Source of the DNA: Anaerolineae bacterium
Lineage (GTDB): Bacteria > Chloroflexota > Anaerolineae > Aggregatilineales > Phototrophicaceae
Direction: 5' to 3'
DNA length: 64,000 nt
Assembly: GCA_022824365.1 (NCBI GenBank)
Contig: JAJEAA010000013.1
Coordinates: forward strand, 18,146-82,145
A program made the position numbers and the translations under genes. How positions within the stretch are numbered: the first letter of the stretch is position 1; each line of letters begins with the position of its first letter. Under the pieces are notes generated by a model that saw nothing but the letters and a program-made list of their open reading frames with translations, was not told where the DNA came from and did not search any database. Of this stretch, positions 9,466 to 17,560 are shown in pieces.

Positions 9466-10371
9466 CTAGAGGCTGCTCAAGTCCACTTTGAGCGCTCGCA
9501 ACTGAGCCAGGCAGGCGCGGACGGTCGCTTCCGGCGCTGACTGCAGTGGGGCGCGAACATCGCCGACATCCAAGCCACGCGCGCGCAGCAAAGCTTTGAA
9601 GAGGGGCAAGCCGCCCGCGTTGGCGATCACTTCGCCGGCGGCTTTCAACTGCCGCTGCCGAGTTCGCGCCGCTGGCAGATCGCCGGCCGCGACGGCGTTG
9701 TAAATCCCGACCACAAGCTCCGGCAGGGCGTTGCTGTGTCCGCTGACCGAGGCGTCCAGCCCCATGGACAAGCCGGCCAGGATGAGCATATCGGGACCAA
9801 TGCAGGTGTTGAAGCGGCCTTCGCTTAGATGGTTGGCGGCGAACATGGTCTGCAAATCGCCGCTGCTGTCTTTCAAGCCGACGCAATGTTCGTAGTCCCG
9901 CGCCAGGCGCATGATCAGCGCGGCCGACAGGGTGTTGCCGGTCAAGGCGGGCAGGTTGTAGAGGTAGATGGGGAAGTCCGGCAGCGCTTCGTAGACTGTG
10001 CGATAGTGGACTTCGAGGGCGTCTTCGTCCAGGCGGAAGTACCAGGGCGCGATGACCGAGGCGGCGTCCGCGCCGACAGCTTGGGCGTGACGGGTCAGGT
10101 CGATGGTTTCGGCGGTGGTGATGGCGCCGGTGTGCACGATGACGGGCCGGCGTCCGGCGACGGCGTCGATGGTGGCGGCGGCGATGGTTTTGCGCTCGGC
10201 GGCCGTGAAGAGGGGACCTTCGCCGGTGCTGCCGAGGGGGTAGATGCCGGCGATGCCGCGGTCGATGAGGAAGTCGACGAGGGGCGTGATGGCGGCGGGG
10301 TTGATGTCGCCGTTAGGTTTGAGGGGGGTGACTATGGGCGTGATGACGCCGCGTATGGGTTTGTAGGTCAT
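9466..10371 (-). CDS. Dihydrodipicolinate synthase/N-acetylneuraminate lyase family protein
   Basis: A 301-aa TIM-barrel class I aldolase. The Schiff-base lysine is Lys167 (VGLKDSSG), the catalytic tyrosine Tyr138 (IYLYNLPA), and the pyruvate-binding segment is GSTGEG at 47-52. Members condense or cleave 2-oxo acids. True DapA usually has GTTGE and sits with lysine genes, which are absent here, so a sugar-acid or neuraminate-type lyase is equally possible. The start has no strong ribosome site visible. Its upstream region overlaps the divergent promoter of the 10457 gene. Confidence 0.85.
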   Translation of the reverse strand: MTYKPIRGVITPIVTPLKPNGDINPAAITPLVDFLIDRGIAGIYPLGSTGEGPLFTAAERKTIAAATIDAVAGRRPVIVHTGAITTAETIDLTRHAQAVGADAASVIAPWYFRLDEDALEVHYRTVYEALPDFPIYLYNLPALTGNTLSAALIMRLARDYEHCVGLKDSSGDLQTMFAANHLSEGRFNTCIGPDMLILAGLSMGLDASVSGHSNALPELVVGIYNAVAAGDLPAARTRQRQLKAAGEVIANAGGLPLFKALLRARGLDVGDVRAPLQSAPEATVRACLAQLRALKVDLSSL

Positions 10372-10389
10372 GGGATGACTCGGTCTAAA

Positions 10390-10418
10390 TTGACTGGGAA
10401 GTTGCGACTGTGTATTAT
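10390..10418 (+). promoter_or_regulatory. Sigma70-type promoter
   Basis: TTGACT (10390-10395), a 17-bp spacer and TATTAT (10413-10418): five of six matches in each box with ideal spacing. It points at the coiled-coil/membrane gene at 10457. The same bases read on the other strand give TATAAT (10414-10419), which could serve the divergent lyase gene. Confidence 0.6.
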
Positions 10419-10456
10419 AGTGGTGAATTGACTGGAATCATAATCAAGGCTGGGCG

Positions 10457-10666
10457 ATGGCAACACAAGTCAGAACCGAAGGCGAACGCATCGCGAACCT
10501 GGAGGGTCAGATTGCGCATCTGGCGACGAAGGCGGATATCAGCACGCTTGAGGCCAAGTTGAATACCCTTATGTGGATCTTGGCGATTGCTATTCCGGCT
10601 GCCATTGCTATTACAGGGATTATCGTGGGCGTGGTGGTCCAATTGCTGAATAATTCGCCAGGTTGA
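10457..10666 (+). CDS. Small coiled-coil/membrane protein, tandem copy 1
   Basis: A 69-aa protein with two parts. Residues 1-35 form a charged helix (VRTEGERIANLEGQIAHLAT, then KADISTLEAKL), and residues 38-63 form one membrane helix (MWILAIAIPAAIAITGIIVG). The end NNSPG resembles the other copies. It lies 39 bp after a strong promoter and 16 bp before its tandem paralogue. The pattern recalls small anchored coiled-coil proteins, but I cannot assign a function. Confidence 0.75.
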   Translation: MATQVRTEGERIANLEGQIAHLATKADISTLEAKLNTLMWILAIAIPAAIAITGIIVGVVVQLLNNSPG

Positions 10667-10682
10667 CGATACCGAATTGACA

Positions 10683-10919
10683 ATGAAAACGGCGACGCGG
10701 GTCCGAACCGAAGGCGAACTCCTCGCATATCTTGAGGGACAGGTCCCGCATTTGGCGACGAAGGCGGACGTTGCTCGAATTGGCGCAAAGTTTGATGCAT
10801 TACTCGCTGAGGCGGGCGCGTTCAAGTGGATCATCGGTATTGTGATCCCTGCCGCGATTGCGATTACGGGCATTGTCGTCGGGATTGTGGCGCAGGTGTT
10901 GAATAATCTGCCGGGTTGA
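10683..10919 (+). CDS. Small coiled-coil/membrane protein, tandem copy 2
   Basis: A 78-aa paralogue of the preceding gene. It shares VRTEGE, LEGQ-x-x-HLATKAD, IPAAIAITGIVVGIV and the QVLNNLPG end, with a slightly longer linker (KFDALLAEAGAFK) before the membrane helix. The ATG at 10683 is preferred over a TTG two codons earlier. It probably shares the promoter of the first copy. The tandem arrangement points to local duplication. Confidence 0.75.
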   Translation: MKTATRVRTEGELLAYLEGQVPHLATKADVARIGAKFDALLAEAGAFKWIIGIVIPAAIAITGIVVGIVAQVLNNLPG

Positions 10920-10964
10920 TGTCGCCCTGATGACGCCGCGTATGGGTTGGTGGGTCATGGGGGG

Positions 10965-11438
10965 CTAGCTTTGCGCCGACTCGCCGCTTTCTGGTTCGGC
11001 AGCGGGTTCTGGCGTCGGTGGTTCGACGCCGCGGCGTGGCGGATAGATGCCCATGCGGCCTTCAATATTGGCGAGGCGTTCGCGTACGTCGATGAGATGC
11101 AGGGTGATGTCGTAGGCGCGCGAGTCATTTTTTCGGTCAAGCTGGTCGAATCGAGCGTCTTGGGCGGCGAATCTGGCGTCAATGCGGTCAAACCTGGCGT
11201 CAATGCGGTCAAACCTTGTGTCATGCGCTTCCAACTTCGCGTCTTGAGCGTCAAATTTGGCATCAATGTAGCGGTAGATTTCTTTGTTATTGTCATCTAA
11301 CACGTCTCGCAATTCCTGACGCATTTCAATCCTCGACTGGATTATCCAGTAGCGCACCAAGAGCGGAATGACGACCAGCAAAATGACTTCTAAAGCGCCT
11401 GAACTGGAGAACTCTTTAAGCAGACCGAGTATATCCAT
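10965..11438 (-). CDS. Membrane-anchored coiled-coil protein with internal repeats
   Basis: The 157-aa protein has an N-terminal membrane helix (ALEVILLVVIPLLVRYWII, residues 15-33) and a long coiled coil. The coil carries near-exact heptad-like repeats of the DARFDRI type, including two adjacent copies. A Pro/Glu-rich tail follows (PPTPEPAAEPESGE). It has the reverse topology of the short anchored coiled-coil proteins nearby and lies convergent to them. Function unknown. The internal repeats make length variation by slippage likely. Confidence 0.7.
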   Translation of the reverse strand: MDILGLLKEFSSSGALEVILLVVIPLLVRYWIIQSRIEMRQELRDVLDDNNKEIYRYIDAKFDAQDAKLEAHDTRFDRIDARFDRIDARFAAQDARFDQLDRKNDSRAYDITLHLIDVRERLANIEGRMGIYPPRRGVEPPTPEPAAEPESGESAQS

Positions 11439-11533
11439 CAGTCATTTTCCCGAAGCGAACTGCGATTCATGGGCTGATTATACCATCTCGTCGCGACAAA
11501 TTGCGAATTGAGCGCGGCGAAGCGGATCTGGGC

Positions 11534-11596
11534 GTCGCCATTCCCGCCGCGATTGCGGGGATTGTGGCGCAGGTGTTGGATAATGTGGCGGGTTGA
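11534..11596 (+). pseudogene. Remnant of the small coiled-coil/membrane family
   Basis: The frame ending at TGA 11594-11596 reads VAIPAAIAGIVAQVLDNVAG, which matches the C-terminus of the proteins at 10683 and 15435 apart from a missing six-residue ITGIVV segment. The coiled-coil half is absent and there is no start codon, so it is a broken copy. Confidence 0.65.
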
Positions 11597-11650
11597 GGCA
11601 ATTGACTCACAAGCAGGGAGTGGTGAATAACGAGGTTATAATCCCGCCCG

Positions 11651-11918
11651 TCTGGAGAATCTGATGCGGGCGACCCAATGGCTCGCCCCTACATTTATTC
11701 TTTACTGAGTCAGGATTATTTGTTGCCAGATCCAGCAAAATCACCGCTCCGCGCAGGCATAGGCTGACCGAGTGATAAGCATTGTTCCTCTGCCCGCGCG
11801 ACCGGGGAGCGGCGAATTATGCGGATATATGCTTGGCGGGGTCGGAGAATCTGATGTGGGCGACCCAATGGCTCGCCCCTACATTTATTCTTTACTGAGT
11901 CAGGATTATTTGTTGCCA
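11651..11918. repeat. Direct repeat of about 78 bp, offset 190 bp, containing the palindrome
   Basis: The segments 11651-11728 and 11841-11918 are almost identical (CTGATG then GGGCGACCCAATGGCTCGCCC-type palindrome, then TTTACTGAGTCAGG and TTGTTGCCA). The sequence between them is unrelated to the spacer of the 9025-9431 repeat, although the offset is nearly the same. No gene is seen from 11600 to 12196. Confidence 0.8.
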
Positions 11919-12196
11919 TGTCCTAAATTCCACCACTGCCCGACCGGGCAAATTTTGTCATTTCCGCCAAGTGAGTTATAGTATGATGCTGTCGTTCTGA
12001 GGTTCCTCTAATCTTTGCCTAATCGCAGACGCTTCAGACGTTGGGCAGGCGGCCGGGTCTTGTTGGTTGAATATGGCGCTCGGTCGCCACAGCGGTTCAT
12101 GCGCGCCCGCTCACTAGAAGAAAGGTTGCCTATCGACCATGCAAACCCAGCAAAGCCCGGAAACGGGCGTCCATCCAAGAGAACGGAGAGATTACA

Positions 12197-13496
12197 ATGT
12201 CAAGCAAATCCATGTCGGTTAGATTGATTGTATTGTTGTGCAGCATTTTTTTGCTGATTGGGGGGGGCGTCGGCGTAGGAGCCGATAACTCTGCAATTCT
12301 TCTACCCCGTTGGCGTTGCGGGCCCGCTGGCGCAAGCCATTGACAGCTATGTGGCCGAATTCAACGCGACTCACGATCATATTCAGGTTGAGCCTATCTT
12401 CACCGGCGGTTACGCCGAAAACATGGCGCGGGCGACCGCCGCGATCTTGTCGGGTCAACCGCCTGACGTCGCGATCCTGCTCGGGATCGATATCTATACG
12501 CTGATCCAAACGGAAGGCATCATCCCGCTTGATGACTATATCGCTTCCGAAGAAGGCCTGGATATCGACGACTTCTTCGATGCCTTCATGGCGAACAATA
12601 TCGCCGATGAGCAAGTTTGGAGCATCCCTTGGCAGCGCTCCACGCCTATCCTCTATTACAACAAAGACGCCTTCGCCGAAGTCGGTCTGGATCCGGACAC
12701 TCCGCCGGCGACCTGGGAAGAACTGGTTGAATTCGGCAAGCAGCTTGTCGCCAGCGATGGGGACAATGTGACGCGTTGGGGCGTCGAAGTGCCGTCGTCG
12801 TTCTGGATATTCGCCAACTTCGCGATACAGGCCGGGCAGCATATCGGTTCTTTGGGGGATGAGCCCTGCGCTGTATATTTGGATACGCCGGAAGCGATTG
12901 AGGCGCTGGCATTCCTGCGCAGGTTGCAGGAAGAGGGCATCATGCCTGATGGCGCGGTCGCCTGGGGCACGGCGCCCGCCGACTTCATCGCCGGCGCGTC
13001 GGCGATGATTTACCACTCGACCGGCAGCTTGAGCACGCTGCTGGCCAATTCGCCTTTCGAAGTTGGGACCGGCTTCATGCCCGGCGGCTCAGCCGGATAT
13101 GGCGCCAATGTCGGCGGCGGCAACTTCTACATCATGGCGGACATCGGCCAGGAGCGGCAAGACGCCGCCTGGGAGTTCATCCGCTGGATGGTGCGTCCGG
13201 AGCAGATCGGCCAGTGGGGCATCGACAGCGGTTATGTCGCGCCGCGCGCCGCCGCTTGGGAAGTCGATCCCTTGAAGAGCTATGCCGAAGAAGTACCGCA
13301 AGCCTCCACCGCGCGCGAGCAGCTTCCCTATGCCGTGAAAGAATTCCCGGCGACATTTGGCGGCCAGGAAATTCAGGTCATCACGACCCAGGCGATTGAA
13401 GCGGTCAACACCGGCGAACTGACGCCGGAAGAGGCGCTGGCCATCGCGCAGGAACGCGCCAATGATGTACTGACGCAGAACGGCTGCGAACTGTAA
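12197..13496 (+). CDS. Sugar ABC transporter substrate-binding protein, frameshifted after the signal peptide
   Basis: A good ribosome site (GGAGAG) precedes ATG 12197. That frame encodes a typical signal peptide (MSSKSMSVRLIVLLCSIFLL, then IGGGVGVGAD) but ends at TGA 12341. The mature protein continues one frame over: it is open from after a TAG at 12276-12278, shows family similarity from LQFFYPVGVAGPLAQ (about 12291), and runs to TAA 13496. The body is a family 1 (UgpB/MalE-like) binding protein with WSIPWQRSTPILYYNKDAF and the usual hinge segments. Because the TAG is in the mature frame, the shift must lie between about 12279 and 12292. Joining ADN to LQFF by loss of one base restores the gene. 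It is upstream of two permease genes. Error, pseudogene or programmed shift cannot be separated here. Confidence 0.8.
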
Positions 13497-13514
13497 GGGC
13501 AGTCGCTGAAGCCT

Positions 13515-14459
13515 ATGCAAAGTCAGTTGAACGCGCAACACACGCAAGGCGAGGGACGCGGGCGCTTCGCTCGCTCCCTCTGGTTGCCCTCCGGGCTGAA
13601 CTCAGCGAGCGCAGTCGCGTATCTATTCTTGGCGCCGTCGCTGGTCTTTCTGGCTGTCTTTACCATCTGGCCCATCATCTCCGTCGTCATCAGCAGCTTC
13701 CACGCGCGGAGAGGGCGCAACCAGATATTCGTCGGTCTCGACAATTTCGAGCGCATCGCCAGCGATCCTTTCAGCCAGCAAGTGATACTCAATACGGTCG
13801 GCTACGTCGCCCTGGGGCTGGTCGTGTCCGTATTTGGCGGCCTGCTTCTCGCTGTTCTCATGAATCAGGGCCTGCGCAATATCGGTTTCTTTCGTTTTCC
13901 CTTTTTGGCGACAATCGCGCTACCGATGGTCAGCGTGGCTTCCATCTGGCTGTTCTTGTACAGCCCGCGCGTAGGACTATTCAACGAGTTGCTGGGCGGC
14001 TTGGGGTTGCCGCGCTCAAATTGGCTGAGCGACCCCGATCTGGCGCTGGCCAGCTTGTTCGCCGTTTACTTGTGGAAGCAGCTCGGCTACTTCGCGCTGT
14101 TTTATCTGGCGGCGCTGCAAGCATTGGCTGACGATGTGCTGGAAGCGGCGACGCTGGACGGCGTCACCTTCTGGCAGAAGCTGCGTCATATTATCTGGCC
14201 GCTGGTTTCGCCGACGACTTACTTCGTATCGACTATCGGCGTGTTGAATTCGCTGCAACAGATTGATCATGTATTTGTCTTGACGCAGGGGGGACCCAAC
14301 AACGCCAGCAGCATGGCCCTGTTTTACGTTTACGAACAAGGCTTTAAGTGGTTCAAGACGGGCATTGCTTCGGCCATGACCGTTATTCTGCTGGCGGTGC
14401 TGCTGACGATGGCGATGCTGCAATTTGTCTACCTGGAGCGGCGCGTGCACTATGACTAG
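13515..14459 (+). CDS. Sugar ABC transporter permease (MalF/UgpA type)
   Basis: A 314-aa inner-membrane protein with six predicted helices, beginning with a polar leader and AYLFLAPSLVFLAVFTIWPI. The cytoplasmic EAA loop that docks the ATPase reads LEAATLDGVTFWQKLRHI followed by WPLVSP. It starts 18 bp after the binding-protein gene and is followed at 24 bp by the second permease, so the three form one operon. No ATPase gene is present, which is common where a shared MsmK-type ATPase serves several importers. Confidence 0.93.
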   Translation: MQSQLNAQHTQGEGRGRFARSLWLPSGLNSASAVAYLFLAPSLVFLAVFTIWPIISVVISSFHARRGRNQIFVGLDNFERIASDPFSQQVILNTVGYVALGLVVSVFGGLLLAVLMNQGLRNIGFFRFPFLATIALPMVSVASIWLFLYSPRVGLFNELLGGLGLPRSNWLSDPDLALASLFAVYLWKQLGYFALFYLAALQALADDVLEAATLDGVTFWQKLRHIIWPLVSPTTYFVSTIGVLNSLQQIDHVFVLTQGGPNNASSMALFYVYEQGFKWFKTGIASAMTVILLAVLLTMAMLQFVYLERRVHYD

Positions 14460-14483
14460 GCGAGTATCGGGATTGACCATCAA

Positions 14484-15317
14484 ATGACCGCGAATCGCTC
14501 CAAATGGCGTGAGACCCTGCCCATCCTGTCGCTGGCGCTCTTCGGCGTCGTCTGGATGGCGCCGTTGATATGGACGCTGCTGGCGGCTTTCGTGCCCACG
14601 ACCGAGTTGCTTAACGGCTCGCCGCTGGTTTGGTTGCAGAGCCTGCACCTGGGCGCTTTTGCCGAGGCTTGGGAGGTGGCGCCGTTTCCGCGTTTTTATC
14701 TGAATACGATCATTTGGGTATTTGGCTTGCTGGGGCTGCAGTTGGTCACGGTCTCATTGGCGGGCTTTGCCCTGGCGCGCCTGGACTTCCGCGGCAAAGA
14801 CCAGATCTTTTTCCTCTTCCTCACGCAGTTGATGGTGCCGGCGACCGTGCTCATCTTGCCCAATTATCAGACTTTGGTCGCGTTGGGGTGGCTGGATTCT
14901 TACCAGGGCATGATGGCGCCTTACATCGCCTCCGCCTTCGGCACCTTCTTGATGCGCCAGGCTTTCAAGCAAGTGCCCAAGGAACTGGAAGAAGCGGCGC
15001 GCAGCGATGGCGCCAATTGGCTACAGGTGCTCTGGCATGTTTTTTTGCCGGTCACGCGCGCGCCTCTGATCGCTTTCAGCATCGTGTCGATCACGTATCA
15101 CTGGAATGAGTTTTTGTGGCCCTTGCTGATCACGAGCAGCGTGGAGACGCGGCCGCTGACGGTTGGGCTGGCGCTGCTGGTGCAGTCGTCGGAGATCGGG
15201 GCGCAGTGGGATTTGCTATCGGCGGGCACGCTGATTGTGGCGGCGCCGGTGTTGCTGCTGCTGGCGCTGGTGCAGAAGCAGTTTACGAATAGTTTCCTGA
15301 GTTCGGGGATTAAGTAA
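14484..15317 (+). CDS. Sugar ABC transporter permease (MalG/UgpE type)
   Basis: A 277-aa membrane protein with the MalG layout: a first helix (ILSLALFGVVWMAPLIWTLL), five more helices, and an EAA loop reading ELEEAARSDGANWLQVLWHV then FLPVTRAP. It is the partner of the preceding permease and completes the membrane channel of the importer. The sugar cannot be told from the sequence. Confidence 0.93.
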   Translation: MTANRSKWRETLPILSLALFGVVWMAPLIWTLLAAFVPTTELLNGSPLVWLQSLHLGAFAEAWEVAPFPRFYLNTIIWVFGLLGLQLVTVSLAGFALARLDFRGKDQIFFLFLTQLMVPATVLILPNYQTLVALGWLDSYQGMMAPYIASAFGTFLMRQAFKQVPKELEEAARSDGANWLQVLWHVFLPVTRAPLIAFSIVSITYHWNEFLWPLLITSSVETRPLTVGLALLVQSSEIGAQWDLLSAGTLIVAAPVLLLLALVQKQFTNSFLSSGIK

Positions 15318-15358
15318 GGGCCAGGACGCGCGGCTGGCGAGGTTTCATTTCACGCCAA

Positions 15359-15387
15359 TTGATGACCGCAACCAGCGAGTGTATAAT
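15359..15387 (+). promoter_or_regulatory. Sigma70-type promoter
   Basis: TTGATG (15359-15364), exactly 17 bp, then TATAAT (15382-15387). It lies 47 bp before the ATG of the small coiled-coil/membrane gene at 15435. Confidence 0.6.
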
Positions 15388-15434
15388 AGGTGTTGAGTAT
15401 TCCTAGCGAAGACAAAACAGGACTGGCGACCCTA

Positions 15435-15677
15435 ATGGCGACTCAAGGCAAAACCGAAGGCGAACGAATCGCTAACCTCGAAGGGCAAATTGCGCACTTG
15501 GCGACCAAGGCGGATCTCGCTGCGCTTGAGGCCAGGCTCGACTCCAAGATAGAAGCTCTCCGCGCAGAGATGAGTACCGTGAAGTGGATCATCAGCATCG
15601 CCATTCCCGCCGCCATCGCCATCACCGGCATCGTGGTCGGGATTGTGGTGCAGGTGTTGAATAATGTGGCGGGTTGA
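15435..15677 (+). CDS. Small coiled-coil/membrane protein
   Basis: An 80-aa paralogue of the 10457 protein: MATQGKTEGERIANLEGQ, then IAHLATKADLAALEARLD, and a membrane helix IISIAIPAAIAITGIVVGIV, ending NNVAG. Compared with 10457 it has an 11-residue insertion in the coil (SKIEALRAEMS). The start is set by this alignment; an in-frame codon at 15390 would lie just after the promoter and add an unconserved leader. Function unknown. Confidence 0.75.
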   Translation: MATQGKTEGERIANLEGQIAHLATKADLAALEARLDSKIEALRAEMSTVKWIISIAIPAAIAITGIVVGIVVQVLNNVAG

Positions 15678-15776
15678 CGGACGGCGCATTTACTAACCGA
15701 TATAGGTCAAGTCAAGTTGCCATCAGTTAGAGGTTTGAGGGTACTTTTGATCGGAGCGAAAAGGAGAAATCGTGCG

Positions 15777-16286
15777 TTAATCCCCCAGAATTGGGAAGAC
15801 AAACCTTGACATGTCATCATCATTGTCAACCCACGCTTTCATACCATTTAGAAACGCGTTTGCGAATTTTTCAATAACGATGAAGGTTGTCCCTGGGTTC
15901 AATACAAGATCCCCATCCTCCCAAGCGCTAGAGACGAGAACATGTTTGCCTTCAGGAGAATCTCCATAGTGAAATAGCAACGGCGTAGCTGCTTGTCCTG
16001 TCCTAGCGCTGTTTGGATTATGTATACTCAGTGCATGAAACAAGACACTGCGTGAACGGTAGAAATCCTCACCACTAAGTCTGACAGGCGTATTTGGCAG
16101 ATACTCATCTATCCAGGCCGCCATTTTGTCCTTACCGGCCATAAATTCCATAGCCATATAGATGACTGCCAGTACCCCTAGAGGTGCCGCGTTTTCCAAA
16201 CACTTCCTGACTTGGTCTTCAATCAGGTTCGCAAATTCCTCTTTGCTCACCCTACGCGGGTTGATTTGATTGGAACGGATTTCCAT
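15777..16286 (-). CDS. Hypothetical protein, AT-rich accessory gene
   Basis: A 169-aa soluble protein with no family that I recognise. AAGGAG lies upstream of the ATG. The sequence has a helical N-terminal part (EEFANLIEDQVRKCLENA) and a C-terminal part with short strands (HVLVSSAWEDGDLVLNPGTT). Base composition is clearly AT-richer than the flanking transporter and ilvD genes, suggesting recent acquisition. It follows the SH3b protein gene by 86 bp on the same strand and may be cotranscribed with it. Confidence 0.65.
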   Translation of the reverse strand: MEIRSNQINPRRVSKEEFANLIEDQVRKCLENAAPLGVLAVIYMAMEFMAGKDKMAAWIDEYLPNTPVRLSGEDFYRSRSVLFHALSIHNPNSARTGQAATPLLFHYGDSPEGKHVLVSSAWEDGDLVLNPGTTFIVIEKFANAFLNGMKAWVDNDDDMSRFVFPILGD

Positions 16287-16372
16287 TTTTCGCTTGACTC
16301 CTTATCAAGACTAAAACAGAACCACAACAAATAGATCTTTTGAGAGTGTATTGCTTACAAGGCATCTTTTTC

Positions 16373-17281
16373 TTAGCATTCAACAATTACAGCCCCAATG
16401 ACATTGCGCTTGCCAGTTATGCCTTGCTCGTACTCGAATGTTACCTCTGCCTGAGTCTCCCTGTATTCAAATTGCAATGAATACGTTTCTTGATGCTCCG
16501 GATTGGCATAACCTGCAAACAGCAAAGGCACCCCATTTCTTTCGTGTTCCTGTATTTCATCAACAGTTAAGGAGGACTTTTCACTATCATACATAGTATA
16601 GTCGCTTATTCCTCTCAAGGTTTCTTCACCCACGAAAACTACAGCAAAGGCAGATGCATCTCCGTCGTGTACTACATAAGCGGCACTGCAACTGTCTTGC
16701 ACGGGCTGCATTTCCGCGTCGAAATATGACACTCCAGATTGAGCTTGCAATTCGATAGACTCCAATTCGCTTGAATCTTCCTTTTCTATCACAAGAGCAT
16801 CCGGCAAACGGGTAGTCAGCCAGCCAGCGATAAATGCAGTTCCTTCTCCAAACTTCACTTCATACCAATCGCCGTCCTCATTAATAACCTCAAGAATATC
16901 CCCTATCTGCGTCTGCCCAACAAGCTTACAAGAAGTATCAGCGCAGGAGCGCAGGTTGACAGTCGAACTTACCGTAACCTTGAAGTCGACGGGGGCGGTC
17001 GCTTCGAAAAATGCATCAGAGTCTTTGCAAGCAAGTATTACCTCAGCATAATGATCCGCTAGGGTGGATGTTGAGGCGGGTGTTTTCTTAAAGGGCTCTT
17101 CACCAAACTCTTCAATCATTCTGTATATCAATTCGCAATTATATTGGTTGCCGTCAATCCCCATAACCCATTCTTGGCTTCGCACCGATTGAACACCTGC
17201 CAACAAAGTGAAAAAAAGCAGGGTGAACGAGATATGTCGACGCAAATTATTGCTCAGTTTCGCAAGTATCATTATCTTCAT
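16373..17281 (-). CDS. Secreted SH3b-domain protein
   Basis: The 302-aa product begins with a basic leader and hydrophobic core (HISFTLLFFTLLAGVQSV), consistent with export. Residues 101-160 form a bacterial SH3 domain with the signature VNLRSCADTSCKLVG and GDWYEVKF. SH3b domains usually bind cell-wall peptides or other proteins outside the membrane. The C-terminal 130 residues (from about SYFDAEMQPVQDSC) are an unassigned beta-rich region. Base composition is AT-rich like the next gene. Confidence 0.75.
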   Translation of the reverse strand: MKIMILAKLSNNLRRHISFTLLFFTLLAGVQSVRSQEWVMGIDGNQYNCELIYRMIEEFGEEPFKKTPASTSTLADHYAEVILACKDSDAFFEATAPVDFKVTVSSTVNLRSCADTSCKLVGQTQIGDILEVINEDGDWYEVKFGEGTAFIAGWLTTRLPDALVIEKEDSSELESIELQAQSGVSYFDAEMQPVQDSCSAAYVVHDGDASAFAVVFVGEETLRGISDYTMYDSEKSSLTVDEIQEHERNGVPLLFAGYANPEHQETYSLQFEYRETQAEVTFEYEQGITGKRNVIGAVIVEC

Positions 17282-17560
17282 CCATTACTACTCGTCACCG
17301 TCGCTGCTTATACTTTTCTACAGCAATGATAAAGAAGTGTCGATTACTTTTCAATGTCGAGTCTCAAGTGGGGCGGGTAAACTTCACCGACTTTTCGGAT
17401 TTTATTGGCATAGATAAGGACTCTATGCCCTCTTTTTCCCCGCTGTACTCGGTGGTAAAAATGCGACCATCCACTCACCCATCCCATCCTCACCGTGAAT
17501 CTCCCCGCCGCTTGCGCTACAATAGTCTCATCACTGACCAGGCACAAAAGGAGTCCCCCC

